From Sedimentitalea sp042687825 (GTDB lineage: Bacteria > Pseudomonadota > Alphaproteobacteria > Rhodobacterales > Rhodobacteraceae), in the NCBI RefSeq assembly GCF_042687825.1, contig NZ_JBHUQE010000010.1, positions 1-64,000 of the forward strand: a stretch of 64,000 nucleotides of DNA. Reading direction: 5' to 3'. This document shows positions 35,397-43,000 of the stretch, piece by piece. Position numbers and translations under genes: made by a program. Numbering within the stretch: the first letter of the stretch is position 1; each line of letters starts with the position of its first letter. The notes under the pieces are model-generated. The model worked only from the letters and a program-made list of their open reading frames with translations, was not told where the DNA came from and did not search any database.

Positions 35397-35965
35397 GTCC
35401 GCGCCTGCCGCAGCAGGGCCAGAACCGACAGGGCCTGCTCGATGGCGATCTGCGGTGCGTCTGGGTCGTGCAATGCGGCGCGGATATACAACCCGTCGAT
35501 CAGCGCCGCCAGCGTGTCGGCGGCCTGGGCAGGGTTGGCCACCAGGGGCCCCAGCGCATGGGTCAGGTTCGACCGCAGGCGCCGCTGATAGATCCGCCAC
35601 AGGCGCAGCGCGTCGTCGTCGGATTGCGCCATGACGTAGAAGGTCATCCAGGCGCCGATCGTGGCCGGCGCAAAGCAGGCGGGCGCAAAACAGGCGCGAA
35701 TGATGGCCGCGGCGCGGTCCTGCTGCGCCGCCTCGCGCAGTTCGTGGCGCACCGTAGCGCCGAAGTCGGTGAGAATGCGGCGCATCGCGGCCAGGAAAAT
35801 CTGTTGTTTGCCGCCGAAATAATGATGCGCCAGGGCGCTGGACATGCCCGCCCGGCGGGCGATCTGATTGACCGTCACATCCAGCGATCCTGCCGATCCG
35901 ATTTCGGCAATCGTTGCCTTGACCAGCGCCTCGCGCCGTATGGGTTCCATTCCGACCTTGGGCAT
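35393..35965 (-). CDS. betI: TetR-family choline-responsive repressor
   Basis: A 190-aa regulator starting MPKVGMEPIRREALVKATIAEI, the usual BetI N-terminus, with the TetR helix-turn-helix VTVNQIARRAGMSSALAHHYFGGKQQIF (about 32-59). The C-terminal ligand domain includes AWMTFYVMAQSDDDALRLWRIYQRRLRSNL, matching BetI proteins, which repress bet genes until choline is present. It heads the betI-betC-betA operon, and its end overlaps betC. A candidate operator lies upstream. Confidence 0.93.
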   Translation of the reverse strand: MPKVGMEPIRREALVKATIAEIGSAGSLDVTVNQIARRAGMSSALAHHYFGGKQQIFLAAMRRILTDFGATVRHELREAAQQDRAAAIIRACFAPACFAPATIGAWMTFYVMAQSDDDALRLWRIYQRRLRSNLTHALGPLVANPAQAADTLAALIDGLYIRAALHDPDAPQIAIEQALSVLALLRQART

Positions 35966-36010
35966 GTCCGGACTCCGCGTTTTCTGGGATCCGACGCTAG
36001 AAACCGTTTG

Positions 36011-36022
36011 TTGACTCGTCAA
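36011..36022. promoter_or_regulatory. Candidate BetI operator
   Basis: The palindrome TTGAC-TC-GTCAA is 46-57 nt upstream of the betI ATG in the short gap to the EamA gene, inside an AT-rich stretch that would hold the betI promoter. TetR-type BetI operators are imperfect palindromes of this kind; assignment is by position. Confidence 0.55.
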
Positions 36023-36075
36023 TCAATAAAACGGCAGCCCATCGCCCGGACCCCGGTCACGGCGGCAGCGGTGCA

Positions 36076-36981
36076 TCAGACCTTGGTCGCCGGTACCGGT
36101 GGGGTGATCTGGCGCCGTTTCAGCACGGTTTCGCGCCATGTGATGAAAGTGACGGCCCCCAGGATCAGCCCCCCGCCAAGGATCACCCAGCCGTCCACAG
36201 GTTCACTGAAGACCAGCGCACCCAACGCCGTCGCCCACACCAGCTGCAGAAAGGTCACCGGCTGGGTGACAGCCACCGGGGCTGCGGCAAAGGCCAGGGT
36301 CATCGCGAAATGCCCGGCGGTGGCAAAACTGGCGACGCCGAACAGGATCAGCAGTTCGGTCAGGGTTGGCGTGACCCAAACCGCATAGGCAAAGGGCGCC
36401 AGGCACAGGGTGACCCAGATTGACAGCATGCCAACGACGGTAGCGGCATCGGCGCGCCCCGTGGCGACCTTTGCCAGCAGATAAGAGCCGCCGAAAGCGA
36501 TCGCGGCCAGCAGCATCGCCAGATGCCCCGGCTGGATCTCGCGGTATCCGGGGCGCAGAATGATCAGCGCACCGATCAGTGCGGCAACAACGGCAACAAG
36601 GCGGCGGGCGGCCAGCCGTTCCCCCAGAAACAGCGCCGCGCCCAGGGTGACGTAGACCGGCGAAAGATAATTGATCGCGGTGACCTCGGACAGCGGAATG
36701 CGGGTCATGGCAAAAAACCACATCATCACCGCCAGCGCATGCAGCACACCGCGCGCCGTGAACAGCGCCCACATGCGGCGATCCAGGCGCGCCGAAAACA
36801 GCGGGCGCAGCATCGGCAACAGAAAGACCAGTCCCAGCAGATAGCGCAGAAACGCCTGTTCAGGCGGTGGAATCCGCGGACCCAGGTATTTGACAAACGC
36901 CGTGACGGCGACAAAACACAGGCCAGTGACCAGCATCCAAAGGATGCCGGCGACGGGGCGCGCGGGTCGCTGATTGCTCAT
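36076..36981 (-). CDS. EamA/DMT-family transporter
   Basis: A 301-aa membrane protein of about ten transmembrane helices in two EamA repeats: ILWMLVTGLCFVAVTAFVKYLGP at the start and a second half from AMLLAAIAFGGSYLLAKVATGR. Conserved patterns LPMLRPLF and SEVTAINYLSPVYVTLGAALFLGERL are typical of the RhaT/EamA superfamily, which exports or imports metabolites such as amino acids. The substrate is unknown. ATG 36981 is preferred to an upstream in-frame TTG (36987). It reads towards betI, 110 bp away. Confidence 0.88.
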   Translation of the reverse strand: MSNQRPARPVAGILWMLVTGLCFVAVTAFVKYLGPRIPPPEQAFLRYLLGLVFLLPMLRPLFSARLDRRMWALFTARGVLHALAVMMWFFAMTRIPLSEVTAINYLSPVYVTLGAALFLGERLAARRLVAVVAALIGALIILRPGYREIQPGHLAMLLAAIAFGGSYLLAKVATGRADAATVVGMLSIWVTLCLAPFAYAVWVTPTLTELLILFGVASFATAGHFAMTLAFAAAPVAVTQPVTFLQLVWATALGALVFSEPVDGWVILGGGLILGAVTFITWRETVLKRRQITPPVPATKV

Positions 36982-37020
36982 GGACAATGTGAATACTCAT
37001 TCCGATGCGGGTGCAACCTT

Positions 37021-37620
37021 TCACATGACAAGCAGTTTCAACGCGATCGCCCACATGATCAGTGCGATCGCCGCGTCCATGATCTGCCAGGCCCTTGGCC
37101 GGGCAAAGACAGGCTGCAAAAGCCGGGCACCAAAGCCGAGTGTAAAGAAGAACACGAAGCTGGCGCAGATCGCGCCCAGCCCGAACCCCACCCGGTCGGC
37201 ATATTGCGCCGAGATCGTGCCGATCAGCACGACCGTGTCCAGATAGACATGCGGGTTGAGCCAGGTGAACGCCAGCACCATCGACAGGGCAGCCGCCAGG
37301 CTGGCCGCCTGCCCCCTGTCCGCCCGCATCGTTTCGCCGCCGCGCCAGGCGCTGCGCAGGCTGATCAGCCCATAGATTGCCAGAAAGGCAGCTCCGCCAT
37401 AGCGCATGACCGGCTCAAGCCCCGGCAGGCGCGCAGCAAGGCTGCCGACCCCCGCCACCCCGGTGGCGATCAGGATCGCATCCGACAGGGCACAGGCCAG
37501 ACAGGTCCAGAACACGTGCTGCCCGCGCAACCCCTGGCGCAGGACAAAGGCGTTCTGCGCCCCGATGGGCAGGATCAGACTGAGCCCCAGTCCGAAACCG
37601 GGCAGAAACGCGGTGCTCAT
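37021..37620 (-). CDS. argO: LysE/ArgO-family amino acid exporter
   Basis: A 199-aa protein with about six transmembrane helices, starting at ATG 37620 with FLPGFGLGLSLILPIGAQNAFVLRQGL, the LysE/ArgO N-terminal signature. LAFTWLNPHVYLDTVVLIG contains the conserved NP-H-x-Y-x-D motif. It probably exports arginine or lysine. An ArgP-like regulator is encoded divergently 96 bp away, the standard arrangement for argO/lysE. Symbol given by family and context. Confidence 0.88.
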   Translation of the reverse strand: MSTAFLPGFGLGLSLILPIGAQNAFVLRQGLRGQHVFWTCLACALSDAILIATGVAGVGSLAARLPGLEPVMRYGGAAFLAIYGLISLRSAWRGGETMRADRGQAASLAAALSMVLAFTWLNPHVYLDTVVLIGTISAQYADRVGFGLGAICASFVFFFTLGFGARLLQPVFARPRAWQIMDAAIALIMWAIALKLLVM

Positions 37621-37716
37621 CGCTCTCACTCTCTTTCCGTCTTGGCACGCGGATTGACTAGATTGGGGCGGAAACGTAATCCAGTTAATAATTATCACTC
37701 CAGTTAAGGAATGCTA
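37621..37716. promoter_or_regulatory. argO / argP divergent promoter region
   Basis: A 96-bp AT-rich region with a direct repeat of CCAGTTAA (37681-37688 and 37700-37707, 19 bp apart), and TTAATAATTATCA between, which fits the T-N11-A pattern of LysR binding sites. The argP SD AAGGA (37706-37710) overlaps the second copy. ArgP binding to switch argO on is inferred. Confidence 0.6.
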
Positions 37717-38604
37717 ATGCATTTCGATCCTCATCATCTGGCCGCTCTGTCCGCCGTACTGCGCTGTGGCAGTTTCGAGGCAGCCGCCAGAGAGCTGGCG
37801 ATCACGCCCTCGGCGGTGTCGCAGCGTATCAAGGCGCTGGAGGATCGCGTCGGCGGCGTGCTGATCCGGCGCGGCCCACCCTGCACCGGGACGGCCGCCG
37901 GGCTGCGCCTGTGCAAACATGCCGAGGATGTGGCGCTGCTGGAATCACTGGTCAGCCGCGAATTGTCGCTGGACCGTCCGGCGGGCACGACGCATCTGCG
38001 CATCGCGGTCAATGCCGACAGTCTGGCCACCTGGTTCGTCGCGGCGATGGCAGCTGTCCCGGACCTGCTGTTCGATCTGGTTATCGACGATCAGGATCAC
38101 AGCGCCGACTGGCTGCGGCGCGGCGAGGTCAGCGCCGCGGTCACCGCCCAGCGCCAGCCGGTGACCGGCTGTGATGCGGTGCCGCTGGGGGCGCTCAGCT
38201 ATGTCGCCACCGCCAGCCCCGGCTTCATGCGGCGGTGGTTCCCGCACGGTCCGGACGCTGCGACCCTGGCCCGCGCGCCCTGCCTGACTTTCAACGCCAA
38301 GGACCAGCTGCAACGGCGGTGGATATCCGACAATGTCGGCCAGCGGCTGTCCCCGCCGGCGCATTACCTGCCCTCGACCCAGGCCTTTGTCGACGCCGCC
38401 CGCGCCGGATTGGGCTGGGGCATGAACCCGGAACCGCTGGTGCGCGCGGCGCTGAAACAGGGCGATCTGGTGCCCTTGCGCCCCGAATCCGCGCTGGACG
38501 TGCCGCTGACCTGGCAGATCAGCCGCATCATGGCACCGGCGCTGGCGCCGATGACCCGGGCGGTGCGCGCCGCAGCGCGGGCCGAACTGATCGCCGCAGC
38601 CTGA
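37717..38604 (+). CDS. argP: LysR-family regulator, ArgP type
   Basis: A 295-aa LysR regulator. The DNA-binding domain is FDPHHLAALSAVLRCGSFEAAARELAITPSAVSQRIKALEDRVGGVLIRR (residues 2-51), and the C-terminal ligand domain has two lobes. The N-terminus and EAAARELAITPSAVSQRIKALEDR are typical of ArgP/IciA, which responds to lysine or arginine and activates argO. ATG 37717 has AAGGA 6 nt upstream; ATG 37711 is an alternative. It is divergent from the exporter gene. Confidence 0.88.
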   Translation: MHFDPHHLAALSAVLRCGSFEAAARELAITPSAVSQRIKALEDRVGGVLIRRGPPCTGTAAGLRLCKHAEDVALLESLVSRELSLDRPAGTTHLRIAVNADSLATWFVAAMAAVPDLLFDLVIDDQDHSADWLRRGEVSAAVTAQRQPVTGCDAVPLGALSYVATASPGFMRRWFPHGPDAATLARAPCLTFNAKDQLQRRWISDNVGQRLSPPAHYLPSTQAFVDAARAGLGWGMNPEPLVRAALKQGDLVPLRPESALDVPLTWQISRIMAPALAPMTRAVRAAARAELIAAA

Positions 38605-38660
38605 CCTTGCCGCATCAGGTCCGGGTGGCGATACTGACCCCATCCCAGCCGGAGAAAGCC

Positions 38661-39353
38661 ATGTTCAGCAAGACCGCTCTCAGCTATTCCGCGATCCCCC
38701 TGCCGGACCGGACGGATTTGGACGACGGGCAGATGTACCAGGCAGCCAGCGCCTTTCACGACCGGATGCGCACCCGGCATACGGTGCGCGACTATTCCGA
38801 GCGCCCGGTGCCGCGCGATGTGATCGAAACCTGCATCCGGACCGCCGGCACCGCGCCTTCGGGGGCCAATCACCAGCCCTGGCATTTCGTCGCCATCGCC
38901 GATCCGGCGATGAAACAGCGCATCCGCGACGCGGCCGAAGACGAGGAACGCCGCTTTTATGCCGGCGGGGCCGGCGACGAATGGATCAGGGCGCTGGAAC
39001 CGATCGGCACCAATGCCGAGAAACCGCACCTGACCACCGCCCCCTGGCTGATCGTGGTCTTTGCCCAGCGCTGGGGCCAGTTTCAGGACGGCACCCGGTT
39101 CAAGAATTACTACGTGCCCGAAAGCGTCAACATCGCCACAGGGTTCCTGCTGGCCGCCCTGCACCATGCCGGCCTGTGCACCCTGACGCACACGCCCAAC
39201 CCGATGAAATTCCTGAACCACGCCCTTGGGCGCCCCCCGTCGGACAAGCCGACGATGATCATCGCCGTGGGCCATCCGGCCGCCGACGCGACCGTTCCGG
39301 CCGTGGCAAAGCTGAAAAAGCCATTGCGGGACATCGCCACGTTCCTGGAGTGA
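38661..39353 (+). CDS. Iodotyrosine deiodinase-like nitroreductase
   Basis: A 230-aa flavoprotein of the nitroreductase fold. RTRHTVRDYSERPVP and TAPSGANHQPWHFVA bind FMN. The insertion before the second half carries Glu96, Tyr100 and Lys121 in EERRFYAGGAGDEW and TNAEKPHL, matching the E-Y-K triad that contacts halotyrosine in iodotyrosine deiodinase. The C-terminal stretch (YYVPESVNIATGFLLAALHHAGLCTLTHTPNP) also follows that subfamily. It is therefore probably a reductive dehalogenase of halotyrosine-like compounds, not a general nitroreductase. ATG 38661 has GGAGAAAG upstream. Confidence 0.88.
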   Translation: MFSKTALSYSAIPLPDRTDLDDGQMYQAASAFHDRMRTRHTVRDYSERPVPRDVIETCIRTAGTAPSGANHQPWHFVAIADPAMKQRIRDAAEDEERRFYAGGAGDEWIRALEPIGTNAEKPHLTTAPWLIVVFAQRWGQFQDGTRFKNYYVPESVNIATGFLLAALHHAGLCTLTHTPNPMKFLNHALGRPPSDKPTMIIAVGHPAADATVPAVAKLKKPLRDIATFLE

Positions 39354-39369
39354 CGGCCCGGGCCAAAGA

Positions 39370-39389
39370 ACCGCGCCGGCCCGCGCGGT
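39370..39389. terminator. Hairpin between convergent nitroreductase and yebC
   Basis: ACCGCGC (39370-39376) pairs with GCGCGGT (39383-39389) in the 42-bp gap between two convergent genes. There is no T-tract, so it is at best a weak or factor-dependent bidirectional terminator. Confidence 0.5.
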
Positions 39390-39395
39390 CCGAGA

Positions 39396-40136
39396 TCAGA
39401 GCTGATCCATCACCTCGTCGCTGGCCTCGAAATTGGTGGTGACGCGCTGCACGTCATCGTCGTCTTCCAGCGCTTCGATCAGGCGCATCAGCTTTTGCAT
39501 GCCGTCCAGATCCATCTCGGTGGTGGTGGTCGGGCGCCATACCAGCTTGGTGCTTTCGGATTCCCCCAGTTCGGCTTCGAGCGCGTTGGAAACGTCGTTC
39601 AGATCAGTGTCGGCACACCAGATCACATGCCCGTCCTCGGTGCTTTCGACATCCTCGGCGCCGGCCTCGATCGCCGCCATCATGACGGTATCCGCGTCGC
39701 CGACACTGGCAGGGTACGTCACCTCGCCCTTGCGGTCGAACATGAACCCGACGCTGCCGGTCTCGCCCAGATTGCCGCCATTCTTGGAAAAGGTCGAGCG
39801 CACCGTCGACGCGGTGCGGTTGCGGTTGTCGGTCATCGCCTCGACGATCACCGCGACACCGTTGGGGCCATAGCCCTCATAGCGGATTTCTTCGTAGTCG
39901 TCGCCCTCGCCGGCCTGGGATTTCTTGATCGCGCGGTCGATCACATCCTTGGGCACCGAATTCGACTTGGCCTCTTTGACCGCCAGACGCAGGCGCGGGT
40001 TTTTGTCCGGGTCCGGGTCGCCCATCTTGGCCGCCACGGTGATTTCCTTGCTGAGCTTGGAGAACAGCTTGGAGCGGGCCGCGTCCTGACGCCCCTTGCG
40101 GTGCTGAATGTTTGCCCATTTGGAATGGCCGGCCAT
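39396..40136 (-). CDS. yebC: YebC/PmpR family protein
   Basis: A 246-aa YebC-family protein beginning with the diagnostic MAGHSKWANIQHRKGRQD. The rest follows the family: KLFSKLSKEITVAAKMGDPDPDKNPRLRLAVKEAKSNSVPKDVIDRAI, then an acidic region and a second domain (EMDLDGMQKLMRLIEALEDDDDVQRVTTNFE). Members are described as DNA-binding regulators and, more recently, as translation factors easing ribosome stalling at proline stretches. ATG 40136 is the family start. Confidence 0.96.
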   Translation of the reverse strand: MAGHSKWANIQHRKGRQDAARSKLFSKLSKEITVAAKMGDPDPDKNPRLRLAVKEAKSNSVPKDVIDRAIKKSQAGEGDDYEEIRYEGYGPNGVAVIVEAMTDNRNRTASTVRSTFSKNGGNLGETGSVGFMFDRKGEVTYPASVGDADTVMMAAIEAGAEDVESTEDGHVIWCADTDLNDVSNALEAELGESESTKLVWRPTTTTEMDLDGMQKLMRLIEALEDDDDVQRVTTNFEASDEVMDQL

Positions 40137-40268
40137 GTTTGTCTCCGTCTTGAATATGCGCGCTGGTCTGGCCGGTTCTATAGGCCACGGCATGGCCCAA
40201 GGGCAAGCGGTCACTGGCTGTCGCCCGCGTGGCTGGCCAAGCCGCCAACTTGTGCCTAGTCTGCGGCC

Positions 40269-42041
40269 ATGACCCAGGACCAGATCATTTTGTTCTCGCT
40301 CTTTACCGGCGTCTTTGCCCTGCTGCTATGGGGGCGGTTCCGCTATGACCTGGTGGCGTTCTCGGCGCTGATGCTGGGCGTGGTCCTGGGGGTCGTGCCC
40401 ACCCAGGACGCGTTTGCCGGTTTCGGCCATCCGGCGACGCTGGTGGTGGCGCTGGTGCTGATCGTGTCGGCCGGGCTGGTGCGGTCCGGCGCGGTGTTTC
40501 TGATCACCCGCACGCTGGTGGACAGCAGCCGCGCGCTGGGTGGCCACATCGCCCTGATGGGCGGCATCGGCGCGGTATTGTCGGCGTTCATGAACAACGT
40601 GGCGGCACTGGCGCTGCTGATGCCGGTGGACATCCAGACCGCCCGCAAGGCCGGGCGCAACCCAGGCCTGTCGCTGATGCCGCTGGGCTTTGCCACCATA
40701 CTGGGCGGCATGGTCACCCTGATCGGCACCCCGCCCAACATCATCATCGCGGCGATCCGCGCGGAATCCCTGGGCGAACCGTTCCGGATGTTCGATTTTG
40801 CGCCCGTCGGAGGCATTGCCGCCATTGCCGGTCTGATCTTTGTGGCGCTGCTGGGCTGGCGCCTGATCCCGGACCGGGGCGGCGATGCAGGCGGCGCCGG
40901 TGCACTGGCCGAATACATTGCCGAACTGACGGTGCCCGAGGACTCGGACCATATCGGCAAGCGCCTGGGCGAACTGGACGAGACCGCCGAAAAGACCGAC
41001 GTGGCGATCCTGGGGCTGATCCGCGACGGCAAGCGCCGCTATGGCCGCGCGACCAACGCCCTGCTCAAGGCCGGCGATTCCCTGCTGCTGGAGGCGACGC
41101 CCGATGCGCTGGACGAGTTCCGCTCGGCGCTGAGTCTGGATTTCTCGGACGCCAAGCGGCAGGAACTGCTGACCGCGGCGGGCGACGGGCTGGAAGTGGT
41201 CGAGGTCGTTGTGCCGGAAACCTCCCGCATCGCCGGAAAGACGGCGCAGGGCATCGGTCTGGCCTGGCGCCAGAACACGGTGCTGTTGGGCATTTCCCGA
41301 CAGGGGCACCGGATCACCAGCCACATGCGCCAGACCAGCATCCAGCCCGGCGACATCCTGCTGCTGCTGTGCCCGCGCGACCGTGCACCGGACGTGACCG
41401 AATGGCTGGGATGCCTGCCGCTGGCGGCGCGCGGGCTGAACGTGACGGCGAATGACAAGGTCTGGCTGGCCATCGGCCTGTTTGCCGCCGCGGTGGTGGC
41501 GGCCAGTTTCGGCCTGCTCTATCTGCCGGTGGCGCTGGGGCTGGTGGTGGTGGCCTATGTGCTGACCCGAATCCTGCCGATCAGCGAGATCTATGACCAT
41601 ATCGAATGGCCGGTCGTGGTGCTGCTGGGGTCGATGATCCCGCTGGGCACGGCACTGGAAAATTCCGGCGGCACCGGTCTGATCGCCGGCGCGCTAACCG
41701 GTCTGACTCAGGGCATGCCGGCCTGGGCGATCCTGACCGTGCTGATGGTCGTGACCATGACCCTGTCAGATGTTCTGAACAACACCGCCACCACCATCGT
41801 CGCCGCGCCGGTGGGCATCCAGATGGCGCAGACGCTGGACGTATCGCCCGACCCGTTCCTGATGGCGGTGGCGGTGGCGGCCTCCTCGGCCTTTCTGACG
41901 CCGATCGGACACAAGAACAATACGTTGATCCTGGGCCCCGGCGGCTATCATTTCGGCGATTACTGGCGCATGGGCCTGCCTCTGGAACTGATCATCATCG
42001 CGGTGTCGGTCCCGGCCATCCTGGTGTTCTGGCCGCTGTAA
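40269..42041 (+). CDS. SLC13/DASS-family permease with RCK domains
   Basis: A 590-aa membrane protein with SLC13/ArsB-like helices at both ends and two RCK_C (TrkA-C) domains inserted in the middle: HIGKRLGELDETAEKTDVAILGLIRDGKRRYGRATNALLKAGDSLLLE and RIAGKTAQGIGLAWRQNTVLLGISRQGHRI. GFATILGGMVTLIGTPPNIIIA is the typical substrate-site loop of the family. The transported anion (sulfate, dicarboxylate or other) is unknown; RCK domains usually bind a regulatory ligand. A second protein of the same architecture is at 43001-44779. Confidence 0.88.
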   Translation: MTQDQIILFSLFTGVFALLLWGRFRYDLVAFSALMLGVVLGVVPTQDAFAGFGHPATLVVALVLIVSAGLVRSGAVFLITRTLVDSSRALGGHIALMGGIGAVLSAFMNNVAALALLMPVDIQTARKAGRNPGLSLMPLGFATILGGMVTLIGTPPNIIIAAIRAESLGEPFRMFDFAPVGGIAAIAGLIFVALLGWRLIPDRGGDAGGAGALAEYIAELTVPEDSDHIGKRLGELDETAEKTDVAILGLIRDGKRRYGRATNALLKAGDSLLLEATPDALDEFRSALSLDFSDAKRQELLTAAGDGLEVVEVVVPETSRIAGKTAQGIGLAWRQNTVLLGISRQGHRITSHMRQTSIQPGDILLLLCPRDRAPDVTEWLGCLPLAARGLNVTANDKVWLAIGLFAAAVVAASFGLLYLPVALGLVVVAYVLTRILPISEIYDHIEWPVVVLLGSMIPLGTALENSGGTGLIAGALTGLTQGMPAWAILTVLMVVTMTLSDVLNNTATTIVAAPVGIQMAQTLDVSPDPFLMAVAVAASSAFLTPIGHKNNTLILGPGGYHFGDYWRMGLPLELIIIAVSVPAILVFWPL

Positions 42042-42148
42042 GACCGGCATGCCGAGCATCGTTGCCGACCGGTCCCAGCCGGACGCTTTTTTTCGGCGCT
42101 GCGCGAAAACCACTTCACAGCACCGCACTTGCGGATTAGGGCCACCGC

Positions 42149-42886
42149 ATGAAACCGTTTCTGATCCTGCAATTGCGCCCCGAAACCGACGCGGCGGAAG
42201 ATGAATTCGCCTCGATTCTGGACAAGTGCAAGCTGCCCGCGGATCGGACTCATCGGATAAGGCTGGATTGCCAGGACCTGCCCAATGGGCTGAACGTGAC
42301 CGACTATGCCGGCATCATCGTCGGCGGCGGCCCCGGCTGCGTCAGCGATCCGGTGGCCGAGAAATCCGAAATCGATGCCCGGATCGAGGACCAGATCCTG
42401 TCGCTGATGCCGCAGATCACGGCGCTGGACCACCCCTTCATGGGCTGCTGCTATGGTCTGGGGATCCTGGCGCATCACCTGGGCGGCGATGTCAGCAAAG
42501 CACGGTATGGCGAACCGGTCGGACCCTCGGATTGCAGCCTGACCCCGGAAGCCCAGGACGACCCGCTGACCAGCGGATTGCCGACCGAGTTTCAGGCCTT
42601 TGTCGGTCACAAGGAAGCGGTGCAGGCGCTGCCGCCGGGCTGCGTGCATCTGGTGGCCTCTGACCCCTGCCCGTTCCAGATGATCCGCTATGGCCGCAAC
42701 GTCTATGCCACCCAGTTCCACCCCGAGGCCGACGCGCATGATTTCGAAAACCGCATCCGGATCTACCGCAATCACGGCTATTTTCCGCCGGACCAGGCCG
42801 ACGAGCTGATCGCCATCTGCCACGCCGCCAGCGTCACGGTGCCGGGTGAAATCCTGCACCGTTTTGCGGCGCGCTACGGCCAGTAG
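42149..42886 (+). CDS. Class I glutamine amidotransferase domain protein
   Basis: A 245-aa protein with the GATase1 triad: nucleophile Cys101 in MGCCYGLGIL, His191 and Glu193 in TQFHPEAD. IIVGGGPGCVSD contains the usual oxyanion/hairpin glycine run. It stands alone with no synthase domain and no obvious partner, resembling GuaA-like or gamma-glutamyl-type stand-alone amidotransferases of unknown substrate. It lies between two SLC13 permease genes, one upstream on the same strand and one convergent. Confidence 0.85.
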   Translation: MKPFLILQLRPETDAAEDEFASILDKCKLPADRTHRIRLDCQDLPNGLNVTDYAGIIVGGGPGCVSDPVAEKSEIDARIEDQILSLMPQITALDHPFMGCCYGLGILAHHLGGDVSKARYGEPVGPSDCSLTPEAQDDPLTSGLPTEFQAFVGHKEAVQALPPGCVHLVASDPCPFQMIRYGRNVYATQFHPEADAHDFENRIRIYRNHGYFPPDQADELIAICHAASVTVPGEILHRFAARYGQ

Positions 42887-42929
42887 ACGACCGGCGGCGT
42901 TGCGCGCCACCGAACGTCCCGGGCGGCAT

Positions 42930-42946
42930 GCGGCACTGGGTGCCGC
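42930..42946. repeat. Perfect 7-bp hairpin, loop TGG
   Basis: GCGGCAC (42930-42936) and GTGCCGC (42940-42946) are exact reverse complements around a 3-nt loop, between the convergent amidotransferase and SLC13 genes. The shape resembles the 3-nt-loop hairpins at 142-363. Confidence 0.75.
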
Positions 42947-42958
42947 CAAGCTTCGAAT

Positions 42959-42973
42959 GCGCCTGTAAGGCGC
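42959..42973. repeat. Perfect 6-bp hairpin, loop GTA
   Basis: GCGCCT (42959-42964) and AGGCGC (42968-42973) pair around GTA, 12 bp beyond the previous hairpin. Either or both could act as a bidirectional terminator, although neither has a T-tract. Confidence 0.7.
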
Positions 42974-43000
42974 GCCTTCAGATTACGTCCGGCAGGCGGA

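Noticed and set aside
35690..35725. Apparent tandem duplication ACFAPACFAPA in BetI
   Set aside because: The same position in BetI homologues has a similar ANFAPEQF-like pattern, so this is normal family sequence and not a duplication.
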